The notes under the pieces: generated by a model
Told to the model about the DNA's origin: nothing
Seen by the model: only the letters and a program-made list of their open reading frames with translations
Database searches by the model: none
Shown: positions 1 to 9,472 of the stretch, piece after piece
Layout of the letters: every line of letters starts with the position of its first letter
Numbering within the stretch: position 1 is the stretch's first letter
Made by a program: the position numbers and the translations under genes
Assembly: GCF_907164915.1 (NCBI RefSeq)
Contig: NC_061866.1
Coordinates: 28,103,905 to 28,167,904, forward strand
DNA length: 64,000 nucleotides
Reading direction: 5' to 3'
Origin: Impatiens glandulifera
Taxonomy: Eukaryota > Streptophyta > Magnoliopsida > Ericales > Balsaminaceae

Positions 1-390
1 ATAATAATTAATTTATATTTTTTTCATTTCTTATTGTTTCTATTAATATTTTATTTTATTTCAAAAGGAAAAGAATAATATCACATTCAATAAATTGTGT
101 AACAAAAAAATTGAACTTCTTGAAAAAGCAATATTATAACTCGATAGTCGTGCCTCATAAGTTGCAATTTTTCAAAATTTCGAGTTAGATTAACCATCAA
201 AATGTTAGGAATGACGAGAATACGTTTAAAATTGTCAATTTAGACTTGTTTTGCCTCTGTAGAGTTCCAGAAAATTACTCACTAAAAAATTACGAAGTAA
301 AATTATTTTGAATGTTTAAACGCAGTTTAAAGATTTTATTCTTGATTTTGTGATTTGATTACATGTGTGAAAGAGCATTGACTCTATGTC
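1..390. repeat. 3.4-kb satellite monomer, partial (window start)
   Basis: This is the tail end of a monomer, matching the block that precedes each landmark elsewhere (for example 61961-62106). It follows the consensus up to about 152, then is interrupted by a 236-bp segment absent from every other copy. No gene is seen. The stretch is very AT-rich. Confidence 0.85.
153..388. other. 236-bp monomer-specific insertion, unclassified
   Basis: All other monomers read directly from gatagtcgtg into tctcaaatgcc. Here 236 extra bases lie between these two strings. The flanks are tgcctca on the left and tgtctca on the right, which could be an imperfect 7-bp target duplication. I see no terminal inverted repeats, poly-A tail or coding potential, so the class is unknown. 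It could be a small non-autonomous transposon, or a piece of ancestral monomer lost from the other copies. Confidence 0.55.
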
Positions 391-2021
391 TCAAATGCCG
401 GTCACATTAAAGTCTTTACTTTAATAGATTATAATGTCTTCTAATTTAAAAATTTTTTATTTACATCTTATTTATTAATATATTCAATTTTAAATTATTC
501 ATTTAAAGCAGAATCTAAGCCTAAATGTATCTAATTTTAGTACAAACTGTTTTTAAAAGCACACATTTATGTTATTGTCATGGGTTCTAGGTCTAAAATT
601 AAAAAAAATGCAAATATTTGTAAGTGTAAGGTAATGCTCGAAAAGGCAACATATAAAAAAAAAATTGAAAATAAAATAAAATCCAAACAGATCTTTATCC
701 ATAATATTTTTTTTCCATATGTTATAAATAATATTTTTTGATGATTTATATTTTCTTTATACTTTTAAAATTTGTTAAGGCAGTAAAATATACAAAATAA
801 AAAAATATTTAAACTAAAATATCATAGACTTTACAAAATTTGGTGATTATACCTTGAAACTAAAATATACAAAGTTTAACTATTATTTATCAAAGATATT
901 TACAAACTTGTAGAAGCTTTCCAAGAGAAGAAGAATATTAAATTGAACAATTAAAGAACATTTTTTTTGTGAGAACTTGCAAAATGTTAGCGATTTGTGT
1001 GAGAACATTACTATTAGGTCATACAAATTATTTTTAAAGCAAAATAATATTTAAATAAAATAAAAAACGTAAAATAACAAAAACAAAAACAGCCTATTAA
1101 ACATGTTACGGTGTGGCAAGTTTTCAATAGTTTGATTACGACTGAGTTGTTTGAGAATTGTTGTATTATTTTTGATAAATCATTATAATATAAAATCAAG
1201 GCTACGTCAAAGGATAACCATAAATTGTTCCATGAACACTTTTAAATCAATGTTAAAATGTTTGATGAATCAAAATATTGTGTAACTATTTAAGGATTTG
1301 AGGATTTTTAATATATGTATTCAATAGGGAGTCAGCTAATACTCATTATATCATGTGTCGTCATAACCATTTTGAACAATCCGCACATTACATAATATAT
1401 CTCTGAAGACCTTGTCAATAAATTGAGAATATACTTCATCAACAATCTACAACAATCTGAAGAGTTTCTACAACCCGTCCTTTTCATTTCAGACCCACTA
1501 ACATGTATTCATTTCATTAATAATATCTATCGAACAAATAATTATCATCAATTTTATTTTAGACAAATTCTTTTTATATGTTTTTATTTCTAATTTCTAA
1601 TGTTTGGTGTCATCTTTATTTGCGACATATATTTCTTTGTTCTTTCTTAATGTTTCACACTTATGCAATCATTTATGGTTTATACAAAATTTGAAGATAT
1701 ATGATTTTCAGATGGTTGTTGATGTTTTATTATAATTTAAAATAATTTTAAATTATATATTCAAAATGGAGTGTAGATAACTCTTAATGGTAAAGCATAA
1801 AACTTACCATGGATATTAAGATTTTATTATTTATTTTTATTTTAATTATTTAACTCATTTATAATAAATAATAAATAATTTATAATTTTTTTATTTCTTA
1901 TTGTGTCTATTAATATTTTATTTTATTACAAAAGGAAAAGAATAATATCACATTCAATAAATTGTGTAACACAAAAATTGAACTTCTTGAAAAGGTAATA
2001 TTATAACTCGATAGTCGTGTC
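391..2021. repeat. Satellite monomer with ~1.8-kb internal deletion
   Basis: The phase landmarks are only 1,631 bp apart instead of about 3,420. The sequence jumps at about 1099-1101 from the ...agcctattaaa block to the acatgttacgg block, which are about 1.8 kb apart in full monomers. Three shared A residues at the joint suggest microhomology-mediated or slippage deletion. The lost part includes the promoter-like block, so this copy has no TATATAAG module. A 61-codon minus-strand frame over 1014-1199 spans the joint and is a chance ORF. Confidence 0.85.
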
Positions 2022-2341
2022 TCAAATGCCGGTCACATTAAAGTCTCTACTTTAATAGATTTTAATGTCTTCTAAAAGGCTCGAAAAGTAATGCAAATAT
2101 GTGTAAGTGTTAAGTAATGCTCGAAAAGGCTACATATAAAAAAATTTGAAAATAAAATTAAATCCAAACAGATCTTTGTCCATAATATTTTTTTCTTTAT
2201 GTTATAATTAATATTTTTTGATGATTTATAATTTTTTTATACTTTTAAATTTTTTAGGCAGTAAAATATACAAAAAAAAAAAAAAAAAAAATATATATTC
2301 AAACAAAAATATCATAGAATTTACAAAATTTGTGATTAGAC
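2022..2341. repeat. Satellite monomer, left part interrupted by retrotransposon
   Basis: This is the first part of a monomer that resumes at 12973. It carries its own deletion of roughly 170 bp around 2075-2090, sealed with a short filler containing gctcgaaaag, a string found again about 30 bp downstream. A run of about 20 A residues lies near 2272-2291. The monomer breaks at gattagac, where the retrotransposon begins. Confidence 0.85.
2337..2341. repeat. Target-site duplication, left copy (TAGAC)
   Basis: These are the five bases immediately outside the left LTR. With the right copy TAGGC they are the 5-bp duplication expected for a copia insertion, now differing at one base. Uninterrupted monomers read gattagaccttgaaacc at this point (for example 29067-29083), so removing the element and one copy recreates the normal monomer. 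Confidence 0.85.
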
Positions 2342-4484
2342 TGATAGGATCCGCTTTATCAATAGAGAAGGGGTCTGGCTAATGATGAAGGATTATGAAA
2401 AACGGTTTGATAGAAATCCTGTTATGGATTAATATCTTTTTCTATTCTACACAAACTTGTGTAAACACTTGAAACAGATTCAAGGCGGAATTGTTTACTT
2501 GGGTTTGAAGCACACAGGATGAAATATGAAAAGATGACAGAAAAGAAGAACACAACAGTTTGTTTATGGATGTTCGAAGAAACTCTCCTACGTCACCCCT
2601 TCTTCCAACCACCGGAAGGATTCACTATATGATGAGAATCAAAGACAGTTTACACACACACTTACCTCACTATTAAACATAACACTTTCTGTTCAATTAC
2701 AAGAAGATGAAGAATATCACTCAGCTAATGGTGCTTTGATTCTAGCTCTCTCTCTCGATTCACACACAGTACAATCAGAAAGAAGCTTCACAGAATAAGT
2801 TCAGTAAGCAAGATGATTGAGTAGTCTCTCTCTGCAAAATCAGAATGCTTGTTCGTAAGATTGGTTGAGGAAGATTGTCCGTTGTCCTTAGGATTGCTTA
2901 AGTACAGAGCAGGGACTAAAGGTCGAATCTTCAAGAATGAAACGTGGCGCTCCTCCATTGGAAAGCCTCCATTGTACACAACAGGTTCTGATCACAAGGA
3001 TCGTGGCCGTACCGAACTGGTAGTGCGCCGAATATTCCATCAGGGATATAACTGCAAAACGGGTAATGTGAGGAAAATTCTCTTACGTGGCATTCTTTGA
3101 TTAGATGCATATATCTGTTGTACTAATCTTCACAAGAAAGTGGAGCAGGAGTAGGGTACAGCTATAGCACGCGGATAGGAGAAATGCTAGATTCAAGTGT
3201 ACTGCTTGAACAGAGCATTAGACGTATTTAAATTAGACGGATTTGGGAAAATCTGTCTAATGAAATAAGTCAACTCCTTCTAATGAAAAACGTCTATTAG
3301 ACCGCCTGGTCTAATATAATTAGACTCGCGTCTAATTGCAATAACCATTAGACGGGTGCGTCTAACTCCACTAAGTTAGACTGCCACGTCTAATTCCGGT
3401 TCTACCTCAGACTTGTCTGAAGGAGTTAGACTCACGTCTAACTTTCACTAATTAGACAACCCGTCTAATTATAATCACCATTAGACCGGCACGTCTAACT
3501 CCACTGAGTTAGACTGCCACGTCTAATTCCGGTTCTACCTCAGACTTTTCTGAAGGAGTTAGACTCACGTCTAACTTTCACTAATTAGACAACCCGTCTA
3601 ATTATAATAACTATTAAACCGACACGTCGAACTCCACTAAGTTAGACTGCCACGTCTAATTCTGGTTCTACCCCAGACTTGTCTAAAGGAGTTAGACTCA
3701 CGTCTAACTTTCACTAATCAGAAAACCCGTCTAATTAAATAACCATTAAACCGACACGTCTAATTCCTGTTCTACCTCAGAATTGTCTGAAGGAGTTAGA
3801 CTCACGTCTAACTTTCACTAATTAGACAACCCGTCTAATTAAATAACTATTAGACCGACACGTCTAATTCTTTACATCTATTAGACCAACACGTCTAATT
3901 CTATACATCTATTAGACTTACACGTCTAACTCCGATGAGTTAGACTGTACGTTTAATTCTATTAGACTCACGTCTAATTCCATTAGACTTACGTCAAATT
4001 CCGTGTATTCATTAGACTATCCGTCTAATTCTTTACACATCTATTAGACTTACACGTCTAACTCCGATGAGTTAGACTGTACGTCTAATTCTATTAGACT
4101 CACGTCTAATTCTATTAGACTCACGTCTAATTTCGTGTATTCATTAGACTATCCGTCTAATTCTTTACACATCTATTAGACTTATACGTCTAACTCCGAT
4201 GAGTTAGACTGTACGTCTAATTCTATTAGACTCACGTCTAATTTAGACGTCTATTAGACTTACACGTCTAACTCCGATGAGTTAGACTGTGCGTCTAATT
4301 CTATTAGACTTACGTCTAATTTTATGTGAATGAAGATCAAAATCGGTCTAATGGCCCTCATTAGATTCAAGTCTAATAACATGTTGTCTTAATACACCTG
4401 TATCAAAACTCATAAATTATTTCATCATCAAAATATCAGTGGGTAAATTATTTCAAAACTTAGTCAAAATAATTTGACCCAACA
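2342..4484 (-). repeat. 3' LTR (left in window), 2,143 bp
   Basis: It matches 10737-12972 along its length. In element orientation it starts TGTTGGGTCAAATT at 4484 and ends at 2342. From 4377 down to 3218 it is filled by the palindromic U3 array. The remaining 0.9 kb should hold the R and U5 parts; I cannot place the transcription start or poly-A site with confidence. It is about 93 bp shorter than the other LTR, largely because it has one fewer 133-bp repeat. Plus-strand frames such as 2849-3100 fall in LTR sequence and look like chance. Confidence 0.92.
3218..4377. repeat. Palindromic minisatellite in 3' LTR U3
   Basis: Dozens of short inverted modules of the form TTAGAC-(3 to 5 nt)-GTCTAA are packed together, for example TTAGACTCGCGTCTAA and ATTAGACAACCCGTCTAAT. 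They form a longer period of about 133 bp: ttccgg/ttctgg recurs at 3394, 3527 and 3660. In the distal half tccgatgagt recurs at 3931, 4063 and 4195, then after 78 bp at 4273. Many right arms carry ACGTCTAA, giving a dense series of ACGT cores. It lies about 110 bp inside the LTR start, in U3, where enhancer repeats of plant copia elements sit. Confidence 0.93.
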
Positions 4485-4498
4485 ATTTCCCCCTTTTT
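4485..4498 (-). promoter_or_regulatory. Polypurine tract (plus-strand primer)
   Basis: On the minus strand AAAAAGGGGGAAAT lies directly before the LTR start TGTTGGGTC. This is the RNase H-resistant primer used to start second-strand DNA synthesis. The G-run and its abutment to the LTR are typical of Sirevirus elements. Confidence 0.93.
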
Positions 4499-4771
4499 GT
4501 TGAAGAAATTGAAAACCTGCATACATATAACAATACATGCATTCATCCAATAAATAAACAAACAGATAGCATGCAAGTAATCATTTCAAAAACATCCATG
4601 TTAATCACATATGAGTGTTTTCAGAAGAAACACTCAAAACGTTGTTCAATGTAACCATGATAAATTTACCAAAAACATAATGAAAACATTCAAAATAGAT
4701 ACAAAAAGACATTTAATCATTAGTCTTCTTCTTCTTCCTGGTCATAACTTCTGGACAGGATAGACTTCAAC
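4499..4771. other. Retrotransposon 3' non-coding region
   Basis: This lies between the third ORF and the polypurine tract. It is mostly AT-rich with no domain that I can recognise. A short GAA run (minus strand) near 4723-4738 would encode a few acidic residues, but it lies beyond the stop of the third ORF. Confidence 0.5.
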
Positions 4772-5528
4772 CTAAGATGTCTCTAAGACTGCAGTTAGAG
4801 GGGAGTTGGCGTCTTCACTTTTTCGTTTCTTAGACTTGGGCGTTTCCACCCTTTAAATATAATCTACCACTTTCTGATAGTTCATGATCTTATAAGGGAG
4901 GGGGAAACTCTTACCAGATTCGTTCAGACGATGACAGGGAAAAGAACCGAGAGAACCGTCAAAGCCGGAGATCTTCTTTCTAGCTACAACCATTCTAAAA
5001 GATTCCCGAAGAGGAAGCTTGTCCAGTTCACCGGAACACCCCTGGTGATAGACACCATTATCTGAAAGACCTTCGTACAATACTTGTAGGAGGTTTCTTT
5101 AGACAGAAGGGATTTAGAGATGATATCACTTAGAAGAGCATATTCAACCTTCAGAAGGTTTTTCTTTCCATGAATATCTAATTCAGGGGAATCGGAAAAG
5201 ACTTTATCATCGTAATCATGAGGTTAGGGTGAGTGGTAGAGAAATCATCAATACCTTCTGTTGGGAGATGTAAAAACTCACCAAAAGATTCTTCTGTGAG
5301 CCATACCATCTGGCCCATTACTGCACCAGCAATAACATTATCTTGATAGAAGCTAGCGGTTTGGAAGAATTCATTGACAGGTTGTTCATGATAGGTTTCA
5401 TGAGGGGTGAGGAAATTTCTCAGCCCAGAAGGTTTTAGTGATTCGAACATTCTTTGCATGCCCGGAGATTCAAGAGTGGATACAGATTGAAAGTCCACTT
5501 GGATCGATTTTGGTCGGAAAGGCAGCAT
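4772..5528 (-). pseudogene. Third ORF downstream of pol, frameshifted
   Basis: An ATG at 5528 opens a 116-codon frame that includes FESLKPSGLRNFL and EFLHLPTEG. Near 5200-5225 the recognisable sequence moves to another frame, which contains LLSDIISKSLL and GVPVNWTSFLFGN and stops at 4984-4986. It then moves to a third frame, which passes a TAA at 4853-4855 and ends at 4772 after a basic, nuclear-signal-like KSKKRK stretch. The whole would be about 250 residues. From memory, the pattern FESL..SGL..FL....LPTEGL....RGVPVNW resembles a repeat-associated plant protein family abundant in some asterids and labelled hypothetical or transposon protein. That assignment is tentative. Its position between pol and the 3' LTR is where Sireviruses may carry an env-like ORF, but I see no membrane segments here, so I do not call it an envelope gene. 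Confidence 0.6.
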
Positions 5529-5987
5529 TTTGATTTGATGAACAAGGGTTTGAGAGATTCATAGGATTCAACTTCTAAAGAGAGAGAGGGATTTCAAGGA
5601 TCTTCTATCTTTTAGAGTGAATGAACCTATTAATATCGGGGTTTTAATCATGAAGAAGAAAACTAATGATTGCTCCTACCGTTAAGAATTTCAATAGACA
5701 GTTCCCAATAAACAGCATTTAATGTTAGCATGAAATAGAACGTCTAATACTAAGTGTACAAGCAAAAGATGTCAGAAATATTATTCATTTCTTGCATATT
5801 GAGAGACACATGTCTTCAATTCTTTTGAGGAATGACTAATTTATTTTTCGGCGGGAAAGAGAACTTAAACAGACATCATTAAAAGACAGCTGTCCTAAAT
5901 GCCAGAAGATGAAGAGTCTAATTACACCAGTAGTTAGACGTTTTATTCTCCTTTTCACATTTTCAACTTCTTTTTGAAAATCAGTCT

Positions 5988-6007
5988 ATTAGACGTGTAC
6001 GTCTAAT
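5988..6007. repeat. Palindrome outside the LTR (9-bp arms)
   Basis: ATTAGACGT and ACGTCTAAT form perfect 9-bp arms around a 2-nt spacer. It is the same motif as in the LTR arrays but lies in the internal region. Confidence 0.9.
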
Positions 6008-6085
6008 TATGCTATAACAGCATGTGAGACACGCGTGTCTGATTAGAAGTGAGCATCCTCTTGCTCATGACGTAAAAGCGTCTAA

Positions 6086-6115
6086 CATCTATTAGACGTG
6101 TCCGTCTAATAGATG
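6086..6115. repeat. Hairpin with 12-bp perfect arms
   Basis: CATCTATTAGAC (6086-6097) and GTCTAATAGATG (6104-6115) are exact reverse complements around the 6-nt loop gtgtcc. The core is again TTAGAC/GTCTAA, so this is an outlying, longer member of the LTR motif family. Confidence 0.93.
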
Positions 6116-6285
6116 CATCCGTCTAACCAAGCAGGTTAAAATAACCAAGACAATGATTTCATATAAAGATGAAACTGCTAAGAGAGATGTTCGTCTAAGT
6201 AGCTGTATTTCTCAAACTTTGAATCCTTATGACAAGTTAAGACCTCCGTTTTTCATATCTGTTCAGTTTCGTATTGAGCAATACG

Positions 6286-6298
6286 TTCCCCCTCAATT
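6286..6298 (-). promoter_or_regulatory. Second, internal polypurine-like tract
   Basis: On the minus strand AATTGAGGGGGAAC lies about 20 bases after the pol stop at 6315. It resembles the main polypurine tract but is 1.8 kb from the LTR. Extra purine tracts after pol are known in Sireviruses, so it may be an accessory or ancestral tract. Confidence 0.6.
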
Positions 6299-6314
6299 TA
6301 TGCATATAATTACG

Positions 6315-6767
6315 TCAATCAAGATCAACAAGACCTAGCATGTTTCTAAAATGAGAAAACTTAGCTTTCGGCAGAGGTTTCGTGAAAATGTCTGCAGTTT
6401 GTTGATCTGTAGAAACATGTTCAAGACAGATTTTCTTCTGATTGACGTGTTCTCGGATGAAATGATGCCTGATTTCAATATGCTTTGTCCGAGAATGCAG
6501 AACAGGATTGTAGGATATTGCGATGGCACTTGTGTTGTCGCAGAAAATTGGAGATTCATCAGCCTCAATCCCATAGTCTCTGAGCTGTTGTTGAATCCAC
6601 AATACTTGAGAGCAACAACTACCAGCTGCAAGATACTCTTCTCCAGCTGTAGAAGTTGCCACATAAGTCTTCTTCTTGCTGAACCATGTGATTAGACGAT
6701 CTCTAAGGAACTGACAAGTTCCACTAGTACTTTTTCTATCAAATTTGCATCATGCATAATTTGAATC
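6315..6767 (-). pseudogene. copia RNase H domain, broken
   Basis: This is the C-terminal domain of Pol, which degrades the RNA strand of the RNA:DNA hybrid. Visible motifs in order are the DSNYA region, RKSTSGTCQFL, STAGEEYLAAGSC (acidic residue of the active site), IFCDNTSAI (Asp), HSRTKHIEIRHHFIRE and ADIFTKPLPK. It is interrupted by TGA codons at 6768-6770 and 6750-6752, and ends at a TAA at 6315-6317. It is in the same frame as the reverse transcriptase just upstream. Confidence 0.93.
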
Positions 6768-6770
6768 TCA

Positions 6771-7751
6771 GAAACTAATTAAATTGAAACTAGAATCTTT
6801 CGGATACCACAGTCCCACATTTTGAGTTCCCTTCAAGTATTTAAGAATACGTTTAACAGCAGTAAAATGAGAGAGTTTAGGATCAGCTTGAAATCTGCCA
6901 CAGACACCAACAGCAAATTGAATGTCTGGCCTGCTAGCTGTTACATATAGCAAGGAACCGATGAGTCCTCTATATGTTGTAGCATCTACACTTTGGCCAC
7001 CTTCATCTTTGTCCAATTTAACTGAAGAGCTCATAGGAGTAGCTGTTGCAGAACAGTTCTCCAAACCAAATTTCTTTAGCAATTCTTGGGTGTATTTGGC
7101 CTGGTTGATGAGAGTTCCGTTTTCTAGCTGACGGATTTGAAGCCCAAGGAAGAATGTAAGTTCTCCCATCATGCTCATTTCAAACCTATCCTGCATCAGC
7201 TTGGCCAATTTCTCACACAGATTGGGGTTAGTTGACTCAAAGATAATGTCATCAACATATATCTGAACAAGTAATATATGGGAATCTTTAGCAAATCTAA
7301 ACAGGGTTTTATCCATTGTTCCAACAAAAAAATCATGATCAAACAAGAAATTGTTTAAGGTGTCATATCAAGCTCTAGGAGCTTGTTTTAGACCATACAA
7401 TGCTTTGTTAAGCCTATAAACATGATTAGGTAAAACATGATCTACGAAACCAGGGGGTTGCTCAACATATACTTCTTCACTTAATTTTCCATTTAAAAAT
7501 GTACTTTTCACATCCATTTGAAAAACTTTAAAATTCTTAAATGATGCATATGCTAGGAAGATTCTGATTGCCTCTAGTCTTGCAACCGGTGCAAAAGACT
7601 CATCAAAATCAATACCTTCCTCTTGTCTATATCCTTGAGCAACTAAACGAGCTTTGTTTCTAATGACTAGGCCATCTTCACTAAGCTTGTTTCTAAATAC
7701 CCATCTTGTTCTTATAACTGAGTTATCAGTTGGTCTAGAGTAAGATACCAT
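6771..7751 (-). pseudogene. copia reverse transcriptase domain, broken
   Basis: This copies the element RNA into DNA. The frame starts after a frameshift near 7735-7751 and includes [44 protein letters not shown] (first catalytic Asp), YVEQPPGF and [11 protein letters not shown]. It then meets a TGA at 7368-7370 and resumes in the same frame with IYVDDIIF (YVDD catalytic motif at 7248-7259), MGELTFFLGLQI, LLKKFGLE and SLLYVTASRPDIQFAVG. These are typical of the Sirevirus branch. The catalytic aspartates are present; the stop and the frameshift inactivate it. Confidence 0.95.
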
Positions 7752-8491
7752 ACTTTATTTCTATCAAATTGGTTTAACTCCTCTTGCATAGCATTGATCC
7801 AATCTGGATCAACTATAGCTTCACCAATCTTCTTTGGTTCAATTTGAGAAATAAATGCAGAATTAGCCATTTCATCCATCAGCTGACGTCTTGTTCTTCG
7901 AGGAGAAAAAGGGTTACCAATTATCAGTTCTGGTGGATGATTTCTGTTCCATCTGAAGTTGGAACTAAGGGGATTGGTCATCTGAACCGGTGATACCGCG
8001 ACATCCAAACTCTCAACATCTTGTTGAACAGGAGTTTGTACATCTGGTTGAGCTTCAACCGGATCAGCCACAGGATCAGATAGAGCCATCCGCTTGTCCA
8101 AGGTTTCTTCTTCTTCACTTACAGACTCAAGACTAGCCTCGTGTAGTCTGTCAGCAAGATCAATGGGTTCCTTGGATTTGCTCTCAACAGGCTCATCAAA
8201 AATTACATGAAGGGATTCTTCTACAGTCTATGTTCTTTAGTTGTATACTCTGTATGTCTTGCTTACTAATGAGTATCTCAACATAAATCCCTCATCTGCT
8301 TTAGCATCAAAAGCAGTTAAATAAACCTTTCCATTGTTATGGATAAAACATTTACACCCAAATATCTTAAAGTAAGAAATTGTGTGAATTCTTCAATAAT
8401 ACAGTTCATAGGGAGTTTTATCAAAACGTTTGTTGATTATTGACCGGTTTTGAGTATAACAAGCAGTACTAATGGCTTCCGCCCAGAACCT
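7712..8491 (-). pseudogene. Integrase C-terminal region and linker to RT, broken
   Basis: It continues in the same frame as the integrase core. After the TAG at 8492-8494 come RFWAEA and TACYTQNRSIINKR, a TGA at 8393-8395, then ISYFKIFGCKCFIHN. A TAA at 8237-8239 and TAG at 8228-8230 follow, then a low-complexity acidic and Pro/Val-rich linker and the pre-RT segment [18 protein letters not shown]. The frame is lost at about 7735-7751, where the reading must shift to reach the reverse transcriptase. The 129-codon open part is 7712-8101. Confidence 0.88.
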
Positions 8492-9469
8492 CTAAGGAAC
8501 ATCTGATTCAGCAAGCATAGATCTCGCTCCTTCCTTTAGTGTTCTCACTCTTCTCTCAGCAATGCCGTTTTGCTTTGGAGTTCTGGCACTAGACAACTCG
8601 TGTCTGATCTCAGTCTCCTCAAGATAAGATGATAGGTATCTATTAGTGAATTCAGTTCCTTGATCACTTCTAATACATGAGATATTTAGAGATTTCTGAT
8701 TCTGAATGCTTCTAAATATTCTGATCAAATTTTCAGCAGTTTTATCTTTTGATGGTAAAAATGCAACCCATGTAAAACGTGAAAAGTCATCAATAACAAT
8801 TAAGGAAAATCTCATTCCTCCTACACTTTTTACAGGAATTGGAACAAAAAGATCCATATGTAAAAGTTCTAGGATACGGCTGGATTGTGATTTCCCTTTG
8901 CTTTTGAACGATGATCTGCCCTGTTTGCCTAACTGGCAAGCAGTACAAATCTTATCCTTTGAAAACTGAAGATTGGGTAAACAAATAACTAAGTTATTTG
9001 AACATATGTTGTTAATGGTTTTAAAATTCAAGTGGTTCAAACGTTTATGCCATAACCATTTCTGGTCATTTTTGGCAATCATGCACATAGGATCAGATGT
9101 TTCTTTTTGCCAATTCATTTTATATGAGTTTCCTACTCTACTTCCAGTTAATAAAGTGTTTCCATCTTGGTCTTTAACTAAACATGCATGAGTTTGAAAA
9201 TATACTAACAAACCATTATCACATAGTTGACTGATACTGATTAAATTATAACACAAGTTGTCAACCAGCAGCACATCATTAATGATTAGGTTACCATGGA
9301 TAATTTTACCCTTACCCATGGTCTTACTCTTCTTGTTGTCACTAAATGTGATTTTAGGTCCAGAGCAATCTGATATATCAGTGAGGAGTCGTCTGTTTCC
9401 TGTCATATGCCTGGAACATCCGCTGTCAAGATACCATACAGATTCCTCCAGTCCTTCATTTATTTGTAC
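8492..9469 (-). pseudogene. Protease active site and integrase core
   Basis: This is the longest open part of pol. Just after a TAG at 9470-9472 the frame reads WYLDSGCSRHMTG, the aspartic protease active site (Asp codon 9425-9427). Counting Met at 9406 as 1, the pre-integrase zinc site is His120, His125, Cys154 and Cys157. The catalytic triad is Asp185 (LHMDLF), Asp248 (IRSDQGTEF) and Glu284 (QNGIAERR), with DD35E spacing. The protein inserts the DNA copy into the chromosome. All key residues survive, but the frame ends at TAG 8492-8494. The annotated start at 9406 is not a real start, as the residues upstream belong to the protease. Confidence 0.94.
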
Positions 9470-9472
9470 CTA

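Larger units (their letters stand above)
5529..6314. other. Retrotransposon region between pol and third ORF
   Basis: This is about 0.8 kb of mostly non-coding element sequence. It contains two strong hairpins related to the LTR palindromes and a second purine tract next to the pol stop. A plus-strand 61-codon frame at 6153-6338 has no recognisable content and runs antisense to the RNase H end. Confidence 0.6.

Noticed and set aside
1014..1199. Minus-strand 61-codon frame, with a relative at 31044-31280
   Set aside because: The first spans a deletion joint and the second differs over most of its length. Composition reflects AT-rich repeat, with no recognisable domain.
2849..3100. 83-codon plus-strand frame and its counterpart 11311-11553, plus antisense frames
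   Set aside because: They lie inside LTRs in the non-coding part, do not keep the same frame between LTRs and match nothing I recognise.
3218..4377. CRISPR-like array in the LTR
   Set aside because: Repeats are short palindromes with degenerate, repeated spacers in a plant LTR. There are no unique spacers of constant length and no cas genes.
4772..5528. Envelope gene interpretation of the third ORF
   Set aside because: No signal peptide, transmembrane helix or cleavage site is visible. The visible motifs fit a soluble, nuclear-type protein better.
6351..6695. Plus-strand and alternative-frame ORFs over pol (6351-6695, 6335-6664, 6922-7131, 7784-7993, 8706-8969, 8973-9191, 9258-9554, 9564-9761, 10364-10555)
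   Set aside because: They are shadows of the minus-strand Gag-Pol frame, which carries clear domain motifs at the same positions.
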